A stretch of DNA of 64,000 nt from Acorus gramineus (Eukaryota; Streptophyta; Magnoliopsida; Acorales; Acoraceae), in contig CM060853.1 in the NCBI GenBank assembly GCA_030737835.1, positions 20,208,895 through 20,272,894 on the forward strand. The letters are read 5' to 3'. The position numbers and the translations under genes are program-made. The notes below the pieces were generated by a model. It did no database searches. It saw nothing but the letters and a program-made list of their open reading frames with translations, and was not told where the DNA came from. Each line of letters starts with the position of its first letter. The first letter of the stretch is position 1. This document shows positions 37,456 through 48,379 of the stretch, in pieces.

Positions 37456-38926
37456 TTCCATTATTGGAAAGGAACTTGTTAAAACTGGCCTTGGACCAGG
37501 CTCTGGCTCAGTCTCTAGTCTCCACACTCCCAAGTCTAATTCTAAAAATTCCAAGCACTGGATCGACTTAACTAGAATGAAAAATAATAGGGATGGTTTT
37601 AATTATGTTGAATTTTTTAAAAAGGTATACGTTCGTAACGAAAATACACTCACAAAAGTTGAAGTATATACTCAAATTAATAAAATACGCTTTTTCATGA
37701 CTATAAAATTTAATTACAGGAATGATAGGTACAGTTTACCATTGCTAGAACATCTAGATAAATGGTGTTTATAGTTCTTCATTCCTCTAGTCATTTCTTG
37801 ACATTCCAAACAATTTTTTTTTTTTAAATTCTCCTTAATTTCCATGGAAATATTAGAACTGGATTATGAGAAATGTACAATTCTTCTCTGGATCAGAGTT
37901 ACTCGACTGGGCTAGCTACACACAATTGGAAGAGATGTTGACATGAAACGTATGTTATATTTAAGGAAAATGATATGTCCACCTCCGAGTGTAGTAGCCC
38001 CATTCACAATACATAGTCCATACCATTTTTTTTTAATTATACACTTTCTTATTGAAATATATACTATTATATAAAATGAATTATATACTGAGTTACAATA
38101 TTGTATTTTTTTTGTTTTAAAAAAATAATTTTTTTGTGTCTCTTACATTATGATAGAACACTATATACTATGATAACGTAGTATATACTGTGCTATCATA
38201 GTGTATAAGATTGTAGATAAAATTGTAAAATGTACTGAGTATATTAGCGCCAGGGTCGGCCCTCAACATAGGCGACCAAAGCAGTCCTCTAGAGCCCCTA
38301 CTTTTCGAGGGCTCCAAAATCTAAAAAATGTTATTCATCCCTATTTTATTAGGATTTTGTTTTATTTTGTAATTAATTTTTAATTTAAATTCATTTCATA
38401 TTTTATAGTTGTTCCTAAATTATTAGGATTTATTTATTTGTTATTTGATTTGCAGAGAAGAAACTTAGTTCACACATTTTTTTAAGATCATTTATTTTGG
38501 TTTATTTGTCATTTTTTTTTCATTTGTTTTATCTTCTTTTTTAATTTCTGTTTTTTTATACCTACTTAATTGAGGTTTTGTGTTTTCATTTGTTATTTTT
38601 GAATCATTTTATTTAATTTTTAAAAACTTATCTATATATTATGTTAGTTTTGTTTGTTTTATTTTATTAGACTTAGTTGTTCAAAAAATATAAATTAAAA
38701 TTTTAAAAATATAATTTTTTTATAATAATAAAAATTAGAAAAAAAAAGGTGAATTTAGAGACCCCTTTTACAAACATGCCTATAGACCGGCCTGGCCATG
38801 ATTAGCGTTCTATATTTAAAAATTAGGTGGGCCGGATGACACGAGTTTGTTAACCCACATATCTGGGTCCAAAGGCCTTTGGGCCTTGTTTAGTTCCACC
38901 CTAATATAATCTTCACAGGGGGTTGG
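37456..38926. repeat. Tandem segmental duplication, copy 2
   Basis: Second copy of the segment at 36590-37455, interrupted by a 550-bp hAT-like insertion (38251-38800). It lacks about 25 bases present in copy 1 after gtgggccggatg. Confidence 0.85.
38251..38800. mobile_element. hAT-like non-autonomous element inserted in duplication copy 2
   Basis: The insertion is flanked by ATTAGCGC (38243-38250) and ATTAGCGT (38801-38808). It begins CAGGGTCGGCCCTCAACATA and ends TATAGACCGGCCTGGCCATG, imperfect inverted termini of the CAGGGCCGGCCC hAT type. Copy 1 of the duplication shows the uninterrupted site (gcgctctatatttaaaaatt at about 37351), which fixes both borders. The interior is AT-rich with no transposase. 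A related degraded copy lies near 43790-44280. Confidence 0.88.
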
Positions 38927-38929
38927 TAC

Positions 38930-39384
38930 AGATGACTCCGTTGTAAGGGTCCCAACAGGCCCGAGGCCTGAAAGCCTGGCCCCGCCCGGTCAGGGCCTGT
39001 TCACGGGCTGGGCCTGGCCGGCCCATTTTCAGGGCGGACCAGGCCTGATTCTGGGGTAGGAGCCCAGCCCATAGGTTGTGAAGGACAATAGAACAAATGA
39101 ATCACATGTAATTTTATGTAATTTTTATTTGAATAGTGGTTGAATTATACAAATTATTAAAATTTATGTAGGTGACAATCCAGTTAGATACATGCAGTTA
39201 TTTAATTTTTCAAGTAATTAATTCATTTAATATTTTTATTTTTGAAAATTCAATAGATGTAAATATTTTTTTTCAACATTATACTTTTAATTTTGTTTTA
39301 TTTTAACATTTATATACAAATGAATAACTTAAAATTAAAAAATCAAAAGAAATTAGATGTTGAAAATTTGGGCCCGCATGTGTG
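38930..39384. other. GC-rich repeat patch and AT-rich filler
   Basis: About 38960-39060 is a striking GC-rich patch made of ggcctg/ccggcc words (for example ggcctggccggcccatt), of a kind seen at ends of hAT-type elements. No matching second end was found. The rest is AT-rich without genes. Confidence 0.4.
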
Positions 39385-39715
39385 ACGCATGGCCCGTTAA
39401 GGGGGAAGCCCAACAGTCCCAATAGGCCCATGGATTGAGTGAGGATGAGAGTTTGGTGTTTAGTCCCATATCGTCTAATAGGAGGAGATAATCTATGCTT
39501 ATATGTGAGCACGACGCTTTTTAAAGCCGTGAGTCCATTTAGGGCAAAACAGACAATTCATTAATGTGTAAGTCTAGGGCGTTACAATTACAATTGGTAT
39601 CAGAACCTGTCTATTTCGTGCCTGACCCGTTGAGGGGGGAACCCAACAGTCCCAAGAGGCCCATGGATTGGGTGAGGATTTGATGTTTAGTCCCACATCG
39701 CCTAAGGGAAACACA
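39385..39715 (+). mobile_element. LTR-element fossil (TRIM-like)
   Basis: Two similar direct repeats of about 85 bases (39395-39480 and 39628-39712) share cccaacagtccca, ggcccatggattg and tttagtccca. Between them lies tggtatcagaac (39595-39606), which resembles the initiator-methionine tRNA primer site just inside the 5' LTR of plant LTR elements. There is no protein part. It looks like a small, incomplete and old fossil; its family cannot be named. Confidence 0.6.
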
Positions 39716-39719
39716 GTAG

Positions 39720-42700
39720 AGGCCCATATGCAAAAGTTGTATATCGTTCTATTTCAAGTTGAATAACCTTATTTTTAATAAAGATAAAAAAAAAATTTTC
39801 ATAATTTTTTACCCATTAACCGTTAAATTTACACACTACTATTATGAAGCAAATTTAATAATTACATAAAAATTACACAAAACAACAAACTGAGAATTAA
39901 ATAAAGCAAAAATAAAGTAACAAACATGTCTGTCCCATGAGAAAAAAAAAGAATATGTCTATCAATGATTATCATATATATCTAACAACATACTTTAAAA
40001 ATTGATAATAATTTATTTTAACTTATAAATTGGTTGGAGAGCCTCCTTTTCCACTCATTGAATCCGACAATTGCCGATGGACAGCACTTAAATCAATTAA
40101 AATAAATTTTTTTTGGTAGGCAAATCAATCAAAATAATTGATGTGAAGGATCTGTCTCTTTGTTTTATGTCCATCTCTGACCCTTTATGGGAGGCCCCAT
40201 CGGGGAGGGACATGAATCTTTAAAATATTTTTTTTTAGATACTTTAAAAAAAAAAATAATGTGGTAATTGTAAAATAAAATTCTATTTTAAAATATATAT
40301 AGAAGGCTTTATTTGAAGAGGCTGTTTGGCTAGAGGAATAAGGATAGAATAGGAGAGAAATAGAGAAGAATAAGACAAAAAAGATGTTTAGGTAGAGAGA
40401 ATAATGGGATATAGCTATACGGAATAAGGAGAGAATAAGCTGATATTTGTATTTCAAGTCTACCCATGGAATTGTGTTATTCTTCCATTGGTATAAGTGG
40501 ATCCACCTATCAAATCACATGTCATCACATCAAATCACATGTCATCACCTCTTATACATCAATGTGACCCACATGTCAAATCAATTTTTTACACCTTATT
40601 CACATTTTATTCTTCATCAACCAAACACTCTAACCTTTATTATTACGTTTTCCAATAAGAATAACTGAAAACACAACCAAACACAAAATCTCTTATTCCA
40701 TTGATAAAGTCAACAATTCATAGAATATGTATAAACCCTAAAATAGCTTATGCTTCTATCCAAACGGGTCCTAGAAGTTCATATAAGGTCTAATATGAAC
40801 TTGAATCGCTTACATGATTATCGTGTGGATAGAGACATGAGTATATAAAATCTCTCATCGATCAGGAGGTGATCTGACTTTATTATGGTATGGTATATGC
40901 ATGTCTTATATTTCAGTTTCACAAATATATTTAATTTTATGTGTACTTATATTTATTACGGTGTATGGGGGTGTTGTGGTCATGTGTGTATATATATATA
41001 TATATTGCATTATGAGTTAGGGTTTTTAATACAACCAAGAGGCAACACTTGACTTTGAGAAAGAGAATCAAATCTTTTTCTATTATATAAAAAATTATCT
41101 CTTTTATCTTATGTGATTGTTTTAACAAACCACAATTTTATTTTATCTCTTGTGATTGTGATTCGCTTATGTCTTTCTCAATACATAATTGTTCAACATG
41201 AAAGGCGTTTTTAATAGACTAAAAGTACAAACTATGGTACCAACCATAAAATGTGTGTGTATTATGGTTTGTACACCTTAGCAATTTATATATTAGATGG
41301 AAATCGAGCAGCTACTACTTTTCAGGCTAAAAAAAACACACAACTACCTAATTAATTAAATAGACCGGGGAAGTTGACCTTGCTTTATTAATAATTAAAA
41401 TGATGTTGAAGTTAATTAATTAAATAGGTTTACTCAGTCAAGTCAGCTAATTAACTAATAAATAATTGAATAATATTTAGAAAACTCCTATGTGGATATT
41501 GAAGACCTACGTACCCACATCATAGTTCAGATTTCTTGTGTCAAAGATACAAGAATTCCCTGTGACAACTAATAAAAGGCTGCCACATATAAGCAGTGCA
41601 AAATAATATGTTACAATTTTTTAATAGACTCTTACCGTTAATAGTCTATTGAAAATTATGTTCATTTTTTTAATAAACTCTTACCCCTTACGTGGTAGCC
41701 TCTTATTGACTGCCACAGTTAAAAAAATCTGAACTCCCCAAATCATCCGCTATTTCTCTTTTTCCATTGTTTCAATCCTTGCTTTGCAAGAATAAAGTTT
41801 CTTTCATCTATTAAAACAAACTCAGTCCATAATCTCTAACTTACCCCTAATTATTAGCTAATTAAATATATTCTTGATATATATTGTCAATCAATTAAAG
41901 TATAATTGTTAGAAGACGCATGCATTACATTTTTGGGTGATGTAGACAGTCAATCATACATACATACTATATAGACATACACATGTACAATACTTTCAAT
42001 ATACACATGCTGGGACCAAGTACTGCTTCGAAAGAATCCAAGCTTAGATCATGAAATCGAGACGTCTGATGAAATCAAGGCTAAGGACACGATGATAAAT
42101 AAATAAACTATGTTATAATTATTTGCAAAAACAAACATGCATGTAAACTATTAACAAATGATTTCACTATAATAATGCTATGAAATTTATTAAACTTTTA
42201 GCATCATTTAGTTTCATGAGCATGAAGAAGAATGCATTTTCTATTAATATAAAAGAAAGATAATGCTATGTACAATCTCATTTTCAACTCCAATGCAGTC
42301 TACATGTGTTTTGAATTTTTTAAAAATAATATACTCCATCTAATGAGGTATATGTTTTTACAAAAAAATGAAGTATATACTCCAATGAATTGCATAGATG
42401 TATATATAAAAAATGTAAAAAATATCTTTCAAAATATATATCTTATTAATATGAATATATGTTTTATTAATTTTTATGAACTGGAATTGATGTTGAAAAC
42501 GGATTGGGGTAATAGCACCCAAGAAAAAGTAATACTAATCGCATAAGTATGAGGTGTCCATGATGTGACCACATAATGTCTAAATTTTTTTAGAAAATTA
42601 ATTAGAGAACCACTTTAAATTTTGGACAAGGATAGGACATTTGCATTGGAGTGTCTGTTTCCAATATCAATCACTTCAGAAAATGGATAGACCTTTTTAG

Positions 42701-43320
42701 AATACCGAATTCGTCAGCTGCCCTCAAACGCGCGAATAATAGAAACTTCTAATTTTATTTAAAGGACAACACAAGACATTTTGTGACATAATATGTTAAA
42801 TTAATTCTACAAAGCCCTAACCTCTCCCACCATTTTAAAAGTCATTCGAAGTTAGTTGAAATTAGAACTGAACCTCGTTAAACTTACATTGATGTCATAT
42901 ATTTGAAAGTACAACAAATGTTGTTACTAAATTGACAGATCACATATTCTAAGGTTTGACAATATTTTTTGCGAAGTCCACCTTTCTCTTCATCTTGTTG
43001 TACATTAAATAAATAAAACAATGCATATACATTCATTTTTCAGACATTGTTTTATAATACTCTTGATTTATTGTTGGTGTTGTCCACTCATCAAAGCAAG
43101 GTTTACTTGCCATGCCTAGCTTTGGTCAGCAGTAGAAGAACCAATATTAATAATATCAGCATGCAATATAAGATATCATACACTGATTGAACACTTGCAT
43201 GCGAATCTATCATTCCATATATGTAGACTTCTATAACTACCGTTCAATCTTTCATAATTTTTTTTTTCTTCTGGTCCCCCACTTGTTAAATAGTGTATTA
43301 AAATAACATGGAGAGAAACA
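39720..43320. other. Gene-free stretch below the dioxygenase gene
   Basis: About 40320-40760 resembles an inverted-end element (ggctgtttggctagagg against ctatccaaacgggtcct). Part of it, with the repeated word caaatcacatgtcatcac, is shared with about 48960-49270. A TA run lies near 40989-41005. A family A MITE-like copy is listed separately at 42258-42540. No exon was supported. Confidence 0.45.
42258..42540. mobile_element. Member of the dispersed AT-rich MITE-like family A
   Basis: Ends gataatgctatgtacaatct and gggtaatagcaccc are roughly inverted. The interior words gtgttttgaattttttaaaa, gaagtatatactccaatg and aatgaattgcatagat match the copy at 9955-10210. No coding capacity. Confidence 0.65.
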
Positions 43321-43326
43321 TTGGCA

Positions 43327-46300
43327 TCAAGGTTTGGCTTCCTGGTGGAATGTCAACTTCCTGGACTCCAGAAAGCTCTTGCTCTTGGAGTCCCTGGATG
43401 ACATGTAGTCAAGAAAGGCGGTGAAATCGGTGTCTCTGTAGAGCCTCGGATTGTTCTCGTCTACGATCTTTGGCGAAGGTCGCACAACGGTATCGAATGG
43501 GAGGCTGTGAAGCGACGCCACGGAGAGGCGAGACTTTGAGGAGTTCACTAGCACGCGGTGGAGCACGCTCTTGTACCTCCCATTGCTGAATATCTATTGA
43601 AAAAAAAAAAATGTTATGGACAATCATTCTTGCAATACTCAATTATTGTGGTTTGAATTTGTATATGCAATTTTTGTATTTTTTTTCTTATTGGAATATA
43701 TGTTAAACTCACATATATAATATATACTAGGTTAATAAAGAAAACATATACCGGGTTAGTATTGCAGGAATGGCTGAATGTAGGGAAGGTCTTGGGGTGT
43801 AGTCGAGGTAGGCAGTGGCCCAAATCCTAAAAAAATATTTTCTTATTTCTATTTAATCAGGATTTATTTTGTTTTGTGCTGACTTTCAATTTTCAATTAA
43901 GAAAATTATCCATTATTTATTATCTTTTTTAATTTTTGTTATTTATTTTTTTTATTAGAATTTATTTTTATTTATTATTTGACTTACAAATATAATTTTA
44001 TTAAATCATGTAATATTTTTCTTTCTTTAGTTTTAATTTCAATTTTTCCCTTATTTTTATTTTTTTCCTATGTTTTAGAAATTTTATTTGTTATTTATCT
44101 TTTTTTTATTTCTATTTTATTAAGATTTGTTTTTATCATAATCAATTATGTTAAAAAATTATGTTATCACAAAATATATGATGTCCTATTTTAGGAAAAA
44201 AAATTTCTTTGATAATTTTTATTTTATTTTATTATTTATGACCAAAACCTCTCCTATCAGTAGGGGCAATACTCAAACTCAAGAGTTTAAATCAGGCCTG
44301 TCAACGGGTCGGGTCGGGGTGGACCCGGACCCGACCCGTGACAGGACCCGGCGGGTCCGGGTCCAACCCAGGACCCGGCGGGTCCAGAGAAATGTGGACC
44401 CGGACCCGGACCCGTCGGACCCGGGTCGAGTCCGACCCGACCCGGCGGATGGTTGGGTAAAAAAAAAAGAAGAGAAGAGCTCATATATTTGTTTGTCTTA
44501 TCATTCTATTTGAAATTTTTTGTAATAAAACATTATTGTTAATGAGACTATGTTTGAATATAATTTTATACAATTCAAAAGAAGTAAATGAATTATTAAA
44601 CAACATCCAAAACAATAATCACTAACATAAAAAACATATTAACCTAAATAATAAACATAACTAACCTAAACAATATTAACCTAAACAACATTCAAAACAA
44701 TAAACACTAACATATTAACATAAATAATAAACATAAATCATGCAACAAACTAATTAATCATACAAATTCAAATGCTAATAAGTTAATTGTCCAAAACAAA
44801 CCGATTTATAGGCTTGTTATGATTATGATTTATGAACTTGTAGATACAAAATAAGTTAAGTAAGAAATAAAATTATGTATCAACTAATACTAATGGTCTT
44901 ATAATATATGAACATATATTAAAAAAAACAGTCGGGTCCAACGGGTCGGGGCGGGGTGGACCTGGACCCGACCCGTTTGTTTGTTCGGGTCCGCCGGGTC
45001 GGGTCCAACTCGGGTCGGGTCTAAATCAGGTTAGGTATATTACACGTGTAATCTGGTCCGGATCCCCGTTGACAAGCCTAGCTTAGATTGGATACCCTAC
45101 CAACCTGTCAAAAAATGTTTCGGTAATTTTAGAATTCAACTAATTTATCAGTTGTCATCAGGGTCACCTCTAGCTGAGTGTATCATTGCCCTGAGAAAGA
45201 GTCATGTGACAAGAGTCTAACCAGCAAGCTAGTATAGCTGTTGTGTTGTATATCAGTTTTGACCACTATATGTACGGGATCAGTCACCATTCCAATGAAA
45301 AATATGTTATTAGAGAGATAAAGAGTGTGATAGATACTGAAGGAACCATATGGTCCCCCCAAATTTTCACTGATTCGTCTTTGTTTGGATGAACCAAAAA
45401 TAGTACTTCTGCAGGGTTGCTGTAGCCATTTAAAAGCGTTGTCGAGCATGTAATTGTCTTATGCTTTTGGTATCAAATAATTTTTTAGTTTTTAATCTTT
45501 TTATAAGTTAAAATTAAAAATTATTATCAAATAAGTCAATTTAAATATATTATTATTACTAGATTTTATGAGAGGTTTGTGCTTCAAAATCTGTGTTTTA
45601 TAAAATAGTCATTATCATTATACCTTCAAAAAAATGTGTATAAAACATTTAAAAATTAAAAATTATTTTTTAAATACACGATTTGGAAATCTATGTCAGG
45701 GTCACATACATTGACTGACTACATTTGTGCATGTCTTCACTAATATGTAGGAAAGAATACCATGTGTTTCATTCATTTGACTCTCTTTAAATTTGTGTAC
45801 TGGCTAACACAGTTATGTACTTCACATATTTTTAAGGGCTCTGCTACAACCAGTCACACTCTTTAGTACCATTAATTCGTTTGAGAACCATACACCATCA
45901 ATAGTTCCGAAGGTATATAATATTCATATACCTGATTCATTTGGAAGGGGAAATCATACAAAAAAATTATATAGGTATGTTTGAAAACACGTATTAAAAA
46001 ATAGCTTTTGAAATAAAATTATTCTTTAAGATGATTTTAAACATTGACTTTTTCGAGATGTTTTTTTTTTAATTCAGGAATCAATATTTGAAAGGAGTTT
46101 AATGTTTGACAGAGAAAACTGTTTTTTAATTCAAAAAATCGATTCCGACAAAAAAACGTTGTTTTTGAGCTTTTTCAAACACGGATTTCGAGGAAAAAAT
46201 TAAAAAAAATCCAGCTTCCGATTATGCAAAAAGATGCCCCGTTTGGCTGTACGATTTTACCTTTTCAGCTTTTCAAAAAGCAAAAGCGTACCAAACGCGC

Positions 46301-48283
46301 AACCAAACGGGGCCTAAAGTTTTATATGATGATGCACATTTTGACTTAGGGTGCGTTTGGTTGTGTGATTACAAAACTGATTCTGCAGGAATCTGGGTTT
46401 TAAAACTGATTCTGCAGGAAGCTCACTTTCTCAGTTTTTTGAAATCGCAGCTTTTGGGCAATATTTGCCTGAAATATGTGTGTCTGTTACAGTAAAACTG
46501 TTTAATTGCACGATTGTAAACGCAGCTTCCTGCAATCGCAAACGCTGTGCAATCGCGCAACCAAACGTACCCTTAGAATAATGTTTTTATACCAAAAACC
46601 TTGACAATTTAGTGATCCAAAGTGATGCGAACATGTTGTGAGATATCTTGTATTGTAGCATGAGACATGTTTACCAAAACTATGTCATTTTTTTCAGAGA
46701 ATATGTTGGCGATGGTGAGGAGAGAAAGGAGTTGGAAGAATTTTGTAATTTGATGACTTGATACAATGAATCAATTCCTTCTCTCTTTCATGAACATGTG
46801 TAAATTTTGTCAAATCACATAAATATGTGTGTTCTCTCGTATGAATTCATTCTCGTTATTCTTTTTCAAGCATTATAATATTCTAACTCTAAAGGTGTCA
46901 TTGTACCAGCAGTACCAAAATGTGATAGACTCATATATTCTTTTGTAATTATTTCATGTCACCAAATTTAACAATTTGATTTAAGTAAAATTTTCATAGC
47001 ATAGAATTTTACAGAACACTAACCTCAAGATGATCGCCAACGTTAACCACCAAAGAGTTGGCAACGGGCTCCACAGTGACCCATTCCTCTTTGTTTTGTA
47101 TCTGGAGTCCGACAACGCCGTCCTGGAGGACGAATGTGAGGAACCCGTAATCAGAGTGCGGCGGCATCCCTAGTGTCAGCTCAGGTTCCGGGCAGGAAGG
47201 ATAACAATTGATGACCATCATATGACTACCCTCCTCAAACTCTTTTAGGTCATCAACGTCGTCTGATCCCAATGTCTCTAATATGGCCTCCATTAACATC
47301 ACAAACAAATGTTTGGTCTGTTGGGCATATGATATGGTTGCCGGCCTGGACATCAATGTTAAACATGTAAAGTGATACATGTCAGATAGACTTGATGAAA
47401 TTGAGTCTTAGTTGGATCCCATCACGACAAGCAATTGAAACAGACATTTAATTTGTTATATATACGTAATGAATACAAGGTGTGGTCAGGTGTTTTCTTG
47501 TCCCAGTGCTTTATTTAGGGAGCCCATTTATAAAAGGGGCCATGCTAGGTTTCGATTTAGATCTTGTGAATAACCAATATAGACACTTGTCCCATTAAAA
47601 TATTTAAAAACATATGCACCAAGTGAGGTGTATCTGTAACAATGAACAGTTTTTTTTTTGTTCTAACTAACCTGAAGTCCATAGGAGAGGAAGGCCAGTG
47701 ATGGAGGTGTTTCTTCAAGTTATGGCAATTGAGCTTCAAAAAATCCCTCCAACAGAACACTCCGTCTACGTTCTGGTTGAAGCTCGTCCCGTACCTCACC
47801 GGAGCCCGTATATCCGAAGACATGTACCCGACTCTCTCTTCAAAAGGAAGCTCGAAGAAGCGCCACCCCACATCGATCATTCCCTTTATAACCTCCGCCG
47901 GAATTCCATGGTTTATCACCTATGACACAGAAACACAAGAACCCATTTGTTTTTTAAAACAAAACAACTATTGATGTAATGTTGATGTGATATTTGATAG
48001 AACGTCGTGCCTGAAAGAACCCATGCTCCTGACAAGCTTTGGCTAGTGACCTCAGTGTCTGAGCCCTGTGGAGGGGGCTGCGAAGACGAGAGAGATCGAT
48101 AACTGGCAATTCGAGGTTTGGGTTGGGTGAAAGGCTTCTATGGAGTACTAGTTTGGCGTTGGGCCGGTCGAGGAGGGGGAGGACATACTTCTCGGGCACG
48201 CTCGTGATTCCGGTCTCCCAAAGGTGTTGAACACCCTTCAAGTACCCGGCCTCCTCGTCGCGTTGGGCGGTCTCGACCACCAT
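43327..48283 (-). CDS. 2-oxoglutarate/Fe(II)-dependent dioxygenase, At2g36690 (GIM2)-like
   Basis: Soluble oxygenase of the plant DOXC class. Four exons (48011-48283, 47672-47919, 47024-47345, 43327-43593) join in phase to 369 residues. The N-terminal DIOX_N part runs through LPVIDLSRL and [16 protein letters not shown]. The catalytic fold has the iron triad His237-x-Asp239 (PPHSDYG) and His293 ([10 protein letters not shown]), plus the 2-oxoglutarate-binding Arg303-x-Ser305. Phrases such as [28 protein letters not shown] and [12 protein letters not shown] match my memory of Arabidopsis At2g36690, reported as GIM2 and linked to gibberellin/ABA balance in germination. The substrate cannot be read from sequence. 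Intron 1 needs a GC donor. Intron 3 (3.4 kb) is swollen by a hAT element and Tourist-like MITEs. Confidence 0.93.
43785..44284. mobile_element. Degraded relative of the 38251-38800 hAT-like element
   Basis: Starts with ggtgtagtcgaggtaggcag and continues with the same kind of T-rich text (tctatttaatcaggatttat, gttatttattttttttatta) seen in the 38251-38800 element. It lies in intron 3 of the dioxygenase gene, and another hAT element sits at its right edge. Borders are approximate. Confidence 0.4.
44293..45080. mobile_element. hAT non-autonomous element, older copy (dioxygenase intron 3)
   Basis: Termini CAGGCCTGTCAACGGGTCGG and CCCGTTGACAAGCCTA are inverted. The flanks gtttaaat (44285-44292) and gcttagat (45081-45088) form an 8-bp target duplication with two differences. 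Both ends are dense arrays of gggtcgggtc/gacccggacc. The AT-rich centre (attctatttgaaattttttg, caaaacaataatcactaaca) is nearly identical to the copy at 61702-62525. There is no transposase. The open frames across the ends are only translations of the GC-rich repeat. Confidence 0.92.
45974..46314. mobile_element. Tourist-like MITE relative in dioxygenase intron 3
   Basis: Starts ggtatgtttgaaaacacgta (compare the first element in CYP97C1 intron 6) and ends aaccaaacggggcc followed by taa. Its last 80 bases (46235-46313) form their own hairpin, gccccgtttggctg against caaccaaacggggc. No coding capacity. Confidence 0.6.
46349..46572. mobile_element. Tourist-like MITE with TTA duplication (dioxygenase intron 3)
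   Basis: A 224-bp element with termini GGGTGCGTTTGGTTG and CAACCAAACGTACCC (one mismatch in 15), flanked by TTA on both sides (46346-46348, 46573-46575), matching PIF/Harbinger Tourist structure. The interior repeats ctgattctgcaggaa twice. No open frame. Confidence 0.88.
47920..48010 (-). other. GC-AG intron 1 of the dioxygenase gene
   Basis: Exon 1 ends GGGTTCTTTCAG and the intron starts GCACGA; the acceptor is TGTCATAG. This is the only junction that yields the conserved HGFFQVINHG phrase. The donor context beyond GCA is weaker than in the other two GC introns. Confidence 0.8.
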
Positions 48284-48372
48284 TGTTGTAGAGAGAGAGA
48301 AAGAGAGAGAAAGATGGTTTGAAGAGTTTGAAATGGTGTAAGTTTGTTTTTGGATAGGGGAGAAGAGATGGG

Positions 48373-48379
48373 TATATAT
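48373..48379 (-). promoter_or_regulatory. TATA box of the dioxygenase gene
   Basis: Minus-strand ATATATAC lies about 90 bases upstream of the start codon, leaving a leader of about 60 bases that contains a short CT-rich tract. Confidence 0.45.

Noticed and set aside
39453-39712. AGTCCCACATCG-like words as further snRNA promoters (also near 9795)
   Set aside because: No TATA at the right distance followed by an snRNA body was found; the context fits LTR-element fossils instead.
44287-44513. Arg/Gly/Pro-rich open frames at the hAT element ends (also 61591-61966 and 62309-62563)
   Set aside because: They are translations of the gggtcgggtc terminal arrays, not genes.
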